From the NCBI GenBank assembly GCA_035651815.1, contig DASRFB010000092.1, positions 12,586 through 76,585 on the forward strand: a stretch of DNA of 64,000 nucleotides, in the 5' to 3' direction. Of this stretch, positions 52,095 through 60,108 are shown piece after piece (position 1 is the first letter of the stretch; every line of letters starts with the position of its first letter). Position numbers and translations under genes: made by a program. The stretch is from VBDM01 sp035651815 (GTDB lineage: Bacteria; Pseudomonadota; Gammaproteobacteria; Burkholderiales; SG8-39). The notes beneath the pieces were generated by a model. That model worked only from the letters and a program-made list of their open reading frames with translations. It did no database searches and had not been told where the DNA came from.

Positions 52095-53282
52095 GTGCGG
52101 CGCCTGCTCGCCCTGTGGAAGAAGGAGTGGCTCGCGCTCGCGCGCGACGTCCACGGTCTCGCCGTGCTGTTCCTGATGCCGGCGGCGTTCATCGTCATCA
52201 TGTCGCTCGCGCTCTCCGACGCCTTCAAGGGCGACTCGGGCCGCAGCACCGACTTCGCCGTGCTCGGCGGCGGGGACGCCGTCCTCGCCGAGCGTCTCGC
52301 GCAGAGCCTCGCCGGCGGGGGCTTCCGCGCGACGCCCGCCCCCGCCGACGAGGGCGCGGCGCGCGAGAGCGTGCGCCGCGGCTCGCGCGGGCTGGTCCTC
52401 GTCGTGCCGCCCGGCTTCGGGCAGACGCTCTCGAGCGTGCCCGATCCCAAGGTGCAGGCGCCGGCGCTGGTGCTCCTCGCGGACCCGACGCTGCCGCCGA
52501 CGCAGCTCGTCGCGTTCCAGCAGCGCGTGCTCGGCGCGACGCTCGGCGCGCGCATGTCGGCGCTCGCGACCGGCGCGGGCTTCTCCTCGGACCCGGGCGC
52601 CTTCGACCTGAAGCGCGCCGCCACGCTCAACGTCGAGGTCGTCGGCAACCCGCGCTCCGGCCGCCCCTCGTCGGTGCAGCAGAACGTGCCGGCGTGGCTG
52701 ATCTTCGGCATGTTCCTCGTGGTGATGCCGATCTCCTCGCTGTTCATCGTCGAGCGGCGCGAGGGGACGCTCGCGCGCCTGGTGTCGCAGCAGGTGCCCT
52801 TCTCGATGCTGCTGCTCGGCAAGGTGGGACCGTTCTTCGTCGTCAACCTGCTGCAGACCGCGTTGATGCTGCTCGCCGGGCGCTACGTCGTCCCGTGGTT
52901 CGGCGGCGAAGCCCTGGTCATGCCGCCGAGCTGGGGGCTGCTCACCGCGGTGGCGGCGAGCACGAGCCTCGCGGCGATCGGCTGGGGGCTCGCGGTGGCC
53001 GTCTTCACGCGCACCACCGAGCAGGCGATCGTGCTCGGCGGCGTCGGCACCATCCTGGTCGCGGCGATGGGCGGCATCATGGTGCCGCGCTTCGTGATGC
53101 CCGAATCGATGCAGTCCCTCGTCGATCTCTCGCCGATGTCCTGGGCGCTGCAGGCCTTCCACGCCGTGATCCTGCGCCACGGCGGCTGGGCCGACATCGC
53201 CGTACCCTGCGCCAAGCTCGTCGCGCTCGGCGCGGCGCTCCTCGCGCTCGCGCTCCTCGTCCATCACCGCCGGCGGGTGTGA
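52095..53282 (+). CDS. ABC-2 type exporter permease
   Basis: A 395-residue permease. It has an N-terminal helix (about 20-40), a large extracytoplasmic domain (45-195), then five more helices. NVPAWLIFGMFLVVMPISSLFIVERREGTL is typical of the ABC2_membrane_3/YhgE-type family. GTG start 13 bp after the ATPase gene. It is the last gene of the island. Confidence 0.9.
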   Translation: MRRLLALWKKEWLALARDVHGLAVLFLMPAAFIVIMSLALSDAFKGDSGRSTDFAVLGGGDAVLAERLAQSLAGGGFRATPAPADEGAARESVRRGSRGLVLVVPPGFGQTLSSVPDPKVQAPALVLLADPTLPPTQLVAFQQRVLGATLGARMSALATGAGFSSDPGAFDLKRAATLNVEVVGNPRSGRPSSVQQNVPAWLIFGMFLVVMPISSLFIVERREGTLARLVSQQVPFSMLLLGKVGPFFVVNLLQTALMLLAGRYVVPWFGGEALVMPPSWGLLTAVAASTSLAAIGWGLAVAVFTRTTEQAIVLGGVGTILVAAMGGIMVPRFVMPESMQSLVDLSPMSWALQAFHAVILRHGGWADIAVPCAKLVALGAALLALALLVHHRRRV

Positions 53283-53286
53283 CGGC

Positions 53287-53292
53287 TAGAAT
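53287..53292 (+). promoter_or_regulatory. -10 element of folK
   Basis: TAGAAT ending exactly 7 nt before the ATG, 4 bp after the permease stop. It suggests folK is transcribed separately and leaderless. Confidence 0.45.
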
Positions 53293-53298
53293 CCGCCC

Positions 53299-53781
53299 AT
53301 GGCGGAGAAGGCGTTCATCGGGCTCGGGGCCAATATCGGCGATCCGGGCAGGCAGCTGCGAAACGCGCTCGCCGCGCTCGACGGCATCCCGGGAACGCGC
53401 CTGATGCGCGCCTCCTCCTTATGGCGCACGGCCCCGGTCGGGTACGCGGCGCAGCCCGACTTCGTGAACGCGGTCGCCGAGGTCGAGACGGCGCAGGCGC
53501 CGCGCGCGCTCCTCGAGGCGCTGCTCGCGATCGAGAAGCGCTTCGGGCGCGAGCGCAGCTTCGCCAACGCGCCGCGCACGCTCGACCTTGACCTGCTGCT
53601 CTACGGCGACCGGGTCCTTTCGGAGCAGGGCCTGGAGCTGCCGCACCCGCGGATGCACGAGCGGGCCTTCGTGCTCGCGCCGCTCGTCGAGATCGCGCCC
53701 GAGGTCGAGATCCCCGGGAAGGGACGCGCGCACGCGCTGCTCGCCCGTTGCCGGGACCAGCGAATCGAAAAAGCCGGATGA
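53299..53781 (+). CDS. folK: Dihydropterin pyrophosphokinase FolK
   Basis: A 160-residue HPPK transferring pyrophosphate to 6-hydroxymethyl-dihydropterin. It has GLGANIGDP, SSLWRTAPVGY, QPDFVNAVAEVET, RTLDLDLLLYGD and LPHPRMHERAFVL. It completes the folate gene set with FolE2 and FolA. Confidence 0.95.
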   Translation: MAEKAFIGLGANIGDPGRQLRNALAALDGIPGTRLMRASSLWRTAPVGYAAQPDFVNAVAEVETAQAPRALLEALLAIEKRFGRERSFANAPRTLDLDLLLYGDRVLSEQGLELPHPRMHERAFVLAPLVEIAPEVEIPGKGRAHALLARCRDQRIEKAG

Positions 53782-53785
53782 CCCC

Positions 53786-54133
53786 ATGAGAGCCACCGTC
53801 CTGCTGCAGACCATCGGCCTGCTCACCCTCTCGAACGTCTTCATGACCTTCGCCTGGTACGCGCACCTCAAGGAGCTCTCGGCCAAGCCCTGGTTCGTCG
53901 CCGCCCTGGTCTCCTGGGGCGTGGCGCTGTTCGAGTACCTGCTCCAGGTCCCGGCGAACCGGATCGGCTTCACGCAGTACAGCCTGGCGCAGCTCAAGAT
54001 CGTCCAGGAAGCGGTCACGCTGTCGGTGTTCGTGCCGTTCGCACTGCTCTATATGAACCAGCCGCTCAAGCTCGACTATCTCTGGGCGTCGCTTTGCATC
54101 ATGGGAGCGGTGTACTTCATCTTCCGGGGCTGA
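53786..54133 (+). CDS. DMT family membrane protein (DUF486)
   Basis: A 115-residue protein with four helices typical of DUF486: FMTFAWYAHLKELS, FEYLLQVPANRIGFTQYSLAQLKI and VFVPFALLYMNQPLKLDYLWA. It is a small drug/metabolite-transporter-like membrane protein of unknown function, located 4 bp after folK. Confidence 0.88.
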   Translation: MRATVLLQTIGLLTLSNVFMTFAWYAHLKELSAKPWFVAALVSWGVALFEYLLQVPANRIGFTQYSLAQLKIVQEAVTLSVFVPFALLYMNQPLKLDYLWASLCIMGAVYFIFRG

Positions 54134-54207
54134 GGCCGGACGGCTCAAGCCAAGCTGTCCACGCGCGTCGTCGCCGAACGGTCACGTTGGCGGGGAACAA
54201 TCCCGGC

Positions 54208-54894
54208 ATGCTCGCGCTGATCGGGAAGCTGGGCGAGTACCTGCGCACCGACGGACTGTGGCGCACGTCCGTCCGCGCGCTCGGCCACGCCGTCTACCTG
54301 CACAACCGCTGGATCGATCGCGGCTTCGACCGCCGATTCGGCACCGATACCTGCGGCGTGATCCCGCCGGAGGAGCTCGGCCTCGGCGGCGAGCATGCCG
54401 CCGGCGCGAACCGCTACGAGCCGGTGCAGGTCCCCGTGTTCCGCCGCATGATGCGCGACCTGCCGGTCCGCTTCGAGGACTATGCCTTCGTCGATCTCGG
54501 CTCGGGCAAGGGGCGCGCGCTGCTGATGGCCTCGCTGCACCCGTTCCGCCGCGTGATCGGCGTGGAGCTTTCGCCGGCCATGCACGCCGCCGCGGCGCGC
54601 AACGTCGCCATCTTCGAGCGCCGGCACGCGGCGGCCGGCCGTATCGAGCTCGTCCACGGCGACGCGCTGCATTACCCGCTGCCGGAAGGAAACCTGGTCT
54701 GCTTCTTCTACAATTCCTTCGGCTGCCCGCTGGTCGCGAAGATGCTCGCGCGCGTCGAGGGCGCGACCCGGGACCGGCATCGCCACGTCTTCGTCGTCTA
54801 CCGCAACCCCGTGTGCGCGGAGCTGTTCGACGGCGCGGCCTTCATGCACACGATCGCCCGCCGCGCCGCGTACCGCATCTACCGCACGCGCTGA
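54208..54894 (+). CDS. Class I SAM-dependent methyltransferase
   Basis: A 228-residue protein with the SAM motif FVDLGSGKGRALLMAS, then VIGVELSP and IELVHGDALHYPLP. The N-terminal region contains RYEPVQVPVFRRMMRDLP. The GSGKG loop resembles Dot1-like or small-molecule methyltransferases. ATG at 54208 is preferred; a TTG 27 bases earlier is possible. Target unknown. Confidence 0.78.
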   Translation: MLALIGKLGEYLRTDGLWRTSVRALGHAVYLHNRWIDRGFDRRFGTDTCGVIPPEELGLGGEHAAGANRYEPVQVPVFRRMMRDLPVRFEDYAFVDLGSGKGRALLMASLHPFRRVIGVELSPAMHAAAARNVAIFERRHAAAGRIELVHGDALHYPLPEGNLVCFFYNSFGCPLVAKMLARVEGATRDRHRHVFVVYRNPVCAELFDGAAFMHTIARRAAYRIYRTR

Positions 54895-54900
54895 TCCGGG

Positions 54901-54906
54901 TAGACT
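54901..54906 (+). promoter_or_regulatory. Candidate -10 element of the thioredoxin-like gene
   Basis: TAGACT ending 7 nt before the GTG start, no ribosome site. Confidence 0.35.
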
Positions 54907-54912
54907 GGGGGC

Positions 54913-55902
54913 GTGAAGCCCGCGGCGCTCGTCCTCCTGCTCGCGCTCGCCGTGCCGCGCGCCCTCGCGGCCGGGAGCCTCGTCCTGCCGTCCTGGTTCA
55001 CCGAGACCTTCCTCGACTTCCGCGAGGACGTCGCCGACGCGGCGAAGCAGCGCAAGCGCGTGATGATCTACTTCGGTCAGGAAGGCTGCCCGTACTGCAA
55101 GCAGCTGATCGAGGTCAACTTCAGCCAGAAGCGCATCGTCGACAAGGCGCGCGCGAGCCTCGTGTCCATCCCGCTGGACATCTGGGGCGACCGCGAGGTG
55201 ACGTGGATCGACGGCACGCGCCTGCCCGAGAAGCGCTTCGCCGCCTATCTCAAGATCCAGTTCACGCCGACGCTGCTGTTCCTCGACGAGCGCGGGCGCG
55301 TGATCGCCCGCGTCAACGGCTACTATCCGCCCCACCGCCTCGAGTCCGTTCTCGACTGGGTCGCCGGCCGCATGGAGGACCGCGTCCCGCTCGCCGACTA
55401 TCTGCGCACGGCCGCGAAGGAGGCGGCGAGCCCGGCGCTCGCCGACGAGCCGTTTTTCCTGCGGCCGCCTTACGACCTGCGCCGCGGCGGCGCGAAGCCG
55501 CTCGCGGTGGTGTTCGAGACCCCCTCGTGCGCGGGCTGCGACGAGCTGCACCGCGAGGGATTCCGCCGCGCCGACGTGCGCGCCGCGCTCGCGCGCTTCG
55601 ACGTCGCGCGCTTCGACCTCCACGACGCGACGCGCGTCACGACGCCGGGCGGCGAGACGCTGGCGGTCGTCGACTGGGCGAGGTCCCTGGGCGTGAGCTA
55701 CACGCCGAGCCTCGTGCTCTTCGGGCCGGACGGCCGCGAGGCGCTGCGCATCGAGGCGTACGTGCGGCCGTTCCACCTGGCCTCGGCGCTCGAGTACGTC
55801 GCGAGCGGCGCCTACCGGCGCGAGCCCTCCTTCCAGCGCTTCGTCCAGGAGCGCGCGGCGGCGATGCGCGGCCGCGGCGAGGCGGTCGACCTCTGGAAAT
55901 AG
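54913..55902 (+). CDS. Periplasmic protein with two thioredoxin-like domains
   Basis: A 329-residue protein with a signal peptide (cleavage near ALAA-GS). The first thioredoxin fold has C59-P-Y-C62 and a cis-Pro in FTPTLLF. The second has C206-A-G-C209 and YTPSLVLF. Two complete redox motifs in one chain fit a two-step electron relay or a SoxW/DsbD-gamma-like reductase. GTG start, no ribosome site. It lies between the methyltransferase and kinase genes, with no evident partner. Confidence 0.82.
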   Translation: MKPAALVLLLALAVPRALAAGSLVLPSWFTETFLDFREDVADAAKQRKRVMIYFGQEGCPYCKQLIEVNFSQKRIVDKARASLVSIPLDIWGDREVTWIDGTRLPEKRFAAYLKIQFTPTLLFLDERGRVIARVNGYYPPHRLESVLDWVAGRMEDRVPLADYLRTAAKEAASPALADEPFFLRPPYDLRRGGAKPLAVVFETPSCAGCDELHREGFRRADVRAALARFDVARFDLHDATRVTTPGGETLAVVDWARSLGVSYTPSLVLFGPDGREALRIEAYVRPFHLASALEYVASGAYRREPSFQRFVQERAAAMRGRGEAVDLWK

Positions 55903-55966
55903 CGGGCGCGAGCCCGCGACGCCGCTTGTGTATGATGGCGCGTCTTCCGCACGCATCGCACCGCAC

Positions 55967-56608
55967 GTGTCGCTCTCGAAATACCGCTATATCGTCGTCG
56001 AAGGCCCGATCGGCGTCGGCAAGACGAGTCTCGCGAAGCGCCTCGCCGAGCGGCTCGATTCGGCGCTGCTGCTCGAGCGGCCCGAGCTGAACCCGTTCCT
56101 GCAGCGTTTCTACCAGGACATGGATCGCTTCGCGCTGCCGACGCAGCTGTTTTTCCTGTTCCAGCGCATCCAGCAGCTGCGCGAGCTCGCCCAGCTCGAC
56201 CTGTTCAAGCGCGTGACCGTGAGCGACTTCCTGCTCGAGAAGGACCCGCTGTTCGCGCGTCTCACGCTGTCCGGCGACGAGCTGCACCTGTACCAGCAGA
56301 TCTACGACTCGCTCAAGCCGCAGGCGCCCAAGCCCGACCTCGTCATCTATCTCCAGGCGCAGCCGGCGACGCTGTGGGAGCGCGTGCGGCGGCGCGGCGC
56401 CGAGTTCGAGCGCCCGATCACGCCCGAGTACCTGGCGATGCTCGCCGACAGCTACGCCCGGTTCTTTTATCATTACGCGGGAGGGCCGGTGCTGATCGTG
56501 AACTCCGAGCGCCTCAACTTCGTGCGCCAGGACGAGGATCTCGACCTGCTCGTCGAGCGCGTCGACGCGATGCGCGGGGGCCGCGAGTTCTTCAACTGGG
56601 GCGAATGA
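55967..56608 (+). CDS. Deoxynucleoside kinase
   Basis: A 213-residue dNK-family kinase with P-loop VEGPIGVGKTSLAKRL, the YQDMDRFALPTQLFFLFQRI segment, VSDFLLEKDPLFA (ERS-like region shifted) and LID arginines RVRRRGAEFE. It salvages deoxyadenosine or deoxyguanosine. I chose the GTG at 55967 (SLSKYRYIVVEG). An upstream GTG at 55928 would include a TATGAT that looks like the -10 (55931-55936). Located before panB as in other betaproteobacteria. Confidence 0.9.
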   Translation: MSLSKYRYIVVEGPIGVGKTSLAKRLAERLDSALLLERPELNPFLQRFYQDMDRFALPTQLFFLFQRIQQLRELAQLDLFKRVTVSDFLLEKDPLFARLTLSGDELHLYQQIYDSLKPQAPKPDLVIYLQAQPATLWERVRRRGAEFERPITPEYLAMLADSYARFFYHYAGGPVLIVNSERLNFVRQDEDLDLLVERVDAMRGGREFFNWGE

Positions 56609-56639
56609 GCCCCGGACACGACCACAGGGAAGGCGAACC

Positions 56640-57434
56640 ATGAGCCGGCTATCCATCACGGCGATGCAGAAGATGCGCGACGACGGCGAGCGCATCGCGA
56701 TGCTGACCTGCTACGACTCGAGCTTCGCCGCGGCGCTCGACGCCGCCGGCGTGGACTCGCTGCTGATCGGCGACTCGCTCGGCATGGTGCTGCAGGGACA
56801 CGATACGACGCTGCCGGTGAAGCTCCCGGACGTCGCCTATCACACCGCCGCCGTGGTGCGCGGCTCGAAGCGCGCGTTCATCATCGCCGACCTGCCCTTC
56901 GGCTCGTATCAGGAGTCGCCCGCGCAGGCTTTCGCGAGCGCCGCGCAGCTGCTCGCCGCGGGGGCGCAGATGGTGAAGCTCGAGGGCGGCGTGGAATTCT
57001 CCGAGACCGTCCGCTTCCTCACCGCGCGCAGCGTCCCGGTGTGCGCGCACCTGGGCCTCACGCCGCAGTCGGTGCACGCGCTCGGCGGCTACCGCGTCCA
57101 GGGGCGCGGCGCCGAGGCCGAGCGCCGCCTGATCGAGGACGCGGTCGAGCTCGAGGCCGCGGGCGCCGGCATGCTCGTGCTCGAGGCGATCCCGGCGAAG
57201 CTCGGCGAGCAGGTCACGAAGCGCCTGAAGATCCCGACCATCGGCATCGGCGCCGGCGTGCAGTGCTCCGGGCAGGTGCTCGTGCTCCACGACATGCTCG
57301 ACGTTTTTCCCGGCAAGAAGGCGAAGTTCGTGCGCAACTTCATGGAAGGCGCCTCGTCCATCTCGGACGCCGTGACGCGCTACGTCCGCGCGGTGAAGAA
57401 CGGCAGCTTCCCCGCCGAGGAGCACACGTTCTAG
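56640..57434 (+). CDS. panB: Ketopantoate hydroxymethyltransferase PanB
   Basis: A 264-residue enzyme adding a hydroxymethyl group to 2-oxoisovalerate. It has MLTCYDSSFAAALDAAGVDSLLIGDSLGMV, the metal Asp, VKLEGG, the catalytic Glu in VLEAIPAKL and IPTIGIGAGVQCSGQVLV. Start ATG with aaggcgaacc upstream. The stop overlaps the panC start by one base. Confidence 0.96.
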   Translation: MSRLSITAMQKMRDDGERIAMLTCYDSSFAAALDAAGVDSLLIGDSLGMVLQGHDTTLPVKLPDVAYHTAAVVRGSKRAFIIADLPFGSYQESPAQAFASAAQLLAAGAQMVKLEGGVEFSETVRFLTARSVPVCAHLGLTPQSVHALGGYRVQGRGAEAERRLIEDAVELEAAGAGMLVLEAIPAKLGEQVTKRLKIPTIGIGAGVQCSGQVLVLHDMLDVFPGKKAKFVRNFMEGASSISDAVTRYVRAVKNGSFPAEEHTF

Positions 57435-58264
57435 TGGACATCCTCCATTCGGTCGCGGCCTTGCGGGACAGGCTGCAGCGCGCGCCCGACAACGTGTTCG
57501 TGCCCACCATGGGCAACCTGCACGCGGGCCACATCGAGCTCATGCGGCTCGCCAAGCAGCGCGCCGAATGCGTCGTCGTGTCCATCTTCGTGAACCGGCT
57601 GCAGTTCGGCCCCAAGGAGGACTTCGACCGCTACCCGCGCACGCTGCAGGCCGACGCCGACAAGATGCGCGACGTCGGCGTCGACGTGGTGTTCGCCCCC
57701 GACGAGCGCGAGATCTACCCCGAGCCGCAGACCTTCGTCGTCGAGCCTTCCGACCTGCAGCACATCCTCGAGGGCGCGTTCCGTCCGGGGCATTTCCGCG
57801 GCGTCGCCACCGTGGTGCTCAAGCTCTTCAACATGGTGCGGCCGCGCGCCGCGCTCTTCGGGAAGAAGGATTACCAGCAGTACGTCGTGCTGCGCGACAT
57901 GGTGAAGCAGCTCGCCTTGCCGCTGGAGATCATGCCGATCGACACCGTGCGCGCCGCGGACGGCCTCGCGCTCAGCTCGCGCAACGGCTATCTGTCGCCG
58001 GTGGAGCGCAAGGAAGCGCCGCGGCTCTACCAGACGCTGCAGATCGCGCGCGCCGAGATCGCGGCCGGCAAGCGCGACTTCCAGCGCATGGAGCTGCAGG
58101 CCATGTCGACGCTCGCGTGGCACGGCTGGCGGCCGGACTACGTCTCGGTGCGAAGGCAGTCCGACCTGCAGCCGCCGGGGCCCGAGGACCGCGCGCTCGT
58201 GGTGCTCGCCGCGGCCGTGCTCGGCCGCACGCGGCTGATCGACAATGTTGAAGTGACGCTCTAG
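57434..58264 (+). CDS. panC: Pantothenate synthetase PanC
   Basis: A 276-residue enzyme joining pantoate and beta-alanine with ATP. It has VPTMGNLHAGHIELMRLAKQ (HxGH), NRLQFGPKEDFDRYPRTL, the FRPGHFRGVATVVLKLFNM region, FGKKDYQQ (KMSKS-like area) and LALSSRNGYLS. GTG start at 57434 sharing the G of the panB TAG stop. A PanE-like reductase is at 61.7 kb. Confidence 0.96.
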   Translation: MDILHSVAALRDRLQRAPDNVFVPTMGNLHAGHIELMRLAKQRAECVVVSIFVNRLQFGPKEDFDRYPRTLQADADKMRDVGVDVVFAPDEREIYPEPQTFVVEPSDLQHILEGAFRPGHFRGVATVVLKLFNMVRPRAALFGKKDYQQYVVLRDMVKQLALPLEIMPIDTVRAADGLALSSRNGYLSPVERKEAPRLYQTLQIARAEIAAGKRDFQRMELQAMSTLAWHGWRPDYVSVRRQSDLQPPGPEDRALVVLAAAVLGRTRLIDNVEVTL

Positions 58265-58269
58265 CGGAT

Positions 58270-58386
58270 GCTAGAGCGTCATCCTGAGCCCTTCGACAAG
58301 CTCAGGGTAAACTCCGCGAAGGATCTGCTGTTCTGTTTTCTTGAAAAGCGGATTCTTCGGCCTTCGGCCTCGGAATGACAGGGTAA
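58270..58386. repeat. Interspersed palindromic repeat element
   Basis: About 117 bp of lower GC inserted between panC and the convergent gene. It begins GTCATCCTGAGC (58278) and ends GGAATGAC (58379), so the ends are inverted GTCAT/ATGAC. Inside is a hairpin CCTGAGC (58283-58289) with GCTCAGG (58300-58306) around ccttcgacaa, and GGCCTTCGGCC near the right end. Elements with 'CCCTTCGACAAGCTCAGG' cores are repeated in many bacterial genomes. Only one copy is in this window. Confidence 0.75.
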
Positions 58387-58623
58387 TCAGGACGGATACG
58401 GCTCCACCATCAGCTTCTCGACCGGGCAGCCGAGCGCCTTGGCCATGGCTTCCATGCTCTTCTCGTCGACCGCGACGGGCTTGTAATCGGCGGACCCGCC
58501 CTTCGACTCGATGAACGCCTTGGCGTCGTTCTCCGAGTTCCACACGACGACCGGGTCCGGCGAGACGCCCGCGACCTGGACGCAGATCGGGACGCCGTCG
58601 GCCTTGTACACGATCGCAAACAT
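58387..58623 (-). CDS. Small conserved-looking hypothetical protein (78 aa)
   Basis: A 78-residue protein opening MFAIVYKADGVPICVQVAG with a ggaggagg ribosome site. The alpha/beta order (beta, beta, helix NDAKAFIESKG, helix MEAMAKALG) suggests a small compact domain. No motif of known function. Its stop abuts the palindromic repeat. Confidence 0.65.
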   Translation of the reverse strand: MFAIVYKADGVPICVQVAGVSPDPVVVWNSENDAKAFIESKGGSADYKPVAVDEKSMEAMAKALGCPVEKLMVEPYPS

Positions 58624-58725
58624 GTCCGCCCTCCTCCCGCCCGTTGTTGCGCTACTCTAACTCATGTTCCCGACCCTCACCATAGCCGGGCGGAACTCGC
58701 CCGGGGCGATTCTTTGACGCGGTCC

Positions 58726-59703
58726 ATGCAATTGTTCGCGCCGGGTCGGCGTCTCGAGCGCATCGACGCGCCGCCCGCGTCGCCGGGCGCGGGACAGATT
58801 CTCGTGCGCGTGCGCGCGTGCGGGGTGTGTCGCACCGATCTGCACATCGTCGACGGCGAGCTGCCCGCGCTGCCTCATCCCGTGGTTCCGGGCCACGAGA
58901 TCGTCGGCGTGGTCGAAGCCGCGGGCGCCGGCGTCGAGCGCTTCCGCGCCGGCGATCGCGTCGGCGTGCCGTGGCTCGGATGGACCTGCGGCCGCTGCGC
59001 GTACTGCCGGTCGGGGCGCGAGAACCTCTGCGACGCCGCGCGCTTCACCGGTTACCACATCGCCGGCGGCTACGCCGACTTCGCGCTCGCGGACGCGCGC
59101 TACTGCTTCGCGCTCCCCGCCGGGTACGACGACGCGAGCGCCGCGCCGCTGCTGTGCGCGGGGCTGATCGGGTACCGCGCGCTGCGCATGGCGGGCGACG
59201 GCGAGCGCCTCGGCATCTACGGCTTCGGCGCGGCCGCGCACATCGTCGCGCAGGTCGCGCGCCACGAGGGACGCGAGGTCTTCGCCTTCACGCGCCCGGG
59301 CGATGGAGCGTCGCAGCGCTTCGCGCTCGCGCTGGGCGCGACGTGGGCCGGCGCCTCCACCGAGGCGCCGCCCGAGCCGCTCGACGCGGCGATCGTGTTC
59401 GCGCCGGTCGGCGCGCTGGTACCCGCGGCGCTGCGCGCGGTCGCGAAAGGCGGCGCCGTCGTGTGCGCGGGCATCCACATGAGCGACGTCCCCTCGTTCC
59501 CCTACTCGATCCTCTGGGGCGAGCGGCGCGTCGTGTCGGTGGCGAACCTCACGCGCGCCGACGGCGAGGCGTTTCTCGCGCTCGCGCCGAAAGCGCGCGT
59601 GGCCACGTCCGTGGACACGATGCCGCTCGAGCGGGCGAACGAGGCGCTCGCGCGGCTTCGCGAAGGCCGCGTCGAGGGCGCGCTGGTGCTGACGATGCTC
59701 TAG
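58726..59703 (+). CDS. Zinc-dependent alcohol dehydrogenase family protein
   Basis: A 325-residue medium-chain dehydrogenase. The catalytic zinc ligands are in CGVCRTDLH and GHEIVG, the structural zinc cysteines in CGRCAYCRSGRENLC and the NAD(P) fold in LGIYGFGAAAHIVAQ. It resembles AdhA-like quinone or alcohol dehydrogenases. I prefer ATG at 58726 to TTG at 58714. Substrate unknown. Confidence 0.9.
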   Translation: MQLFAPGRRLERIDAPPASPGAGQILVRVRACGVCRTDLHIVDGELPALPHPVVPGHEIVGVVEAAGAGVERFRAGDRVGVPWLGWTCGRCAYCRSGRENLCDAARFTGYHIAGGYADFALADARYCFALPAGYDDASAAPLLCAGLIGYRALRMAGDGERLGIYGFGAAAHIVAQVARHEGREVFAFTRPGDGASQRFALALGATWAGASTEAPPEPLDAAIVFAPVGALVPAALRAVAKGGAVVCAGIHMSDVPSFPYSILWGERRVVSVANLTRADGEAFLALAPKARVATSVDTMPLERANEALARLREGRVEGALVLTML

Positions 59704-59720
59704 AGCGCGCCGCATCGCGA

Positions 59721-59726
59721 TAAAAT
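59721..59726 (+). promoter_or_regulatory. -10 element of the SirB2 gene
   Basis: TAAAAT ending 8 nt before the ATG. Leaderless candidate. Confidence 0.4.
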
Positions 59727-59733
59727 CCGTGCG

Positions 59734-60108
59734 ATGGAATTCGCGATCCTCAAGGCGGTGCACGTGACCACCGTCGCCGCCTCCGGGCTGATGTTCTTCG
59801 TGCGCGGATTGTGGATGCTCGGGCGCTCGCCCATGCTCGAGCGCCGCTGGGTGCGCGTCGTGCCGCACGTCAACGACACGGTGCTGCTCGTCGCCGGCGC
59901 GTGGATGGCGGTGCTGCTGCGCGAGGCGCCGGGCGTCTCGCCGTGGCTGAGCGCCAAGATCGTCGCGCTCGTGATCTACGTCGCGCTGGGGACCGTGGCG
60001 CTGCGACGGCGCCGCGCCGGCGCGTGGGTCGCGGCGCTCGCCGTGTTTTTCTACATCGTCGCCGTCGCCCTGACTCACGATGCGCTCCCCTGGCGACGCT
60101 GGGCCTGA
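59734..60108 (+). CDS. SirB2 family membrane protein
   Basis: A 124-residue protein with four helices and the SirB2 features KAVHVTTVAASGLMFFVRGLWML, RVVPHVNDTVLLVAGAWMA and LSAKIVALVIYVALGTVAL. SirB2 has been linked to virulence gene expression but its biochemical role is unclear. It overlaps ctaA by 29 bp, so it probably works with, or is coupled to, heme A synthesis. Confidence 0.88.
   Translation: MEFAILKAVHVTTVAASGLMFFVRGLWMLGRSPMLERRWVRVVPHVNDTVLLVAGAWMAVLLREAPGVSPWLSAKIVALVIYVALGTVALRRRRAGAWVAALAVFFYIVAVALTHDALPWRRWA

Noticed and set aside
58271..58543. A minus-strand frame with peptide ending VYPELVEGLRMTL
   Set aside because: This peptide is the translation of the palindromic repeat and recurs as an artefact in many genomes; the 78-aa frame next to it is the real gene.
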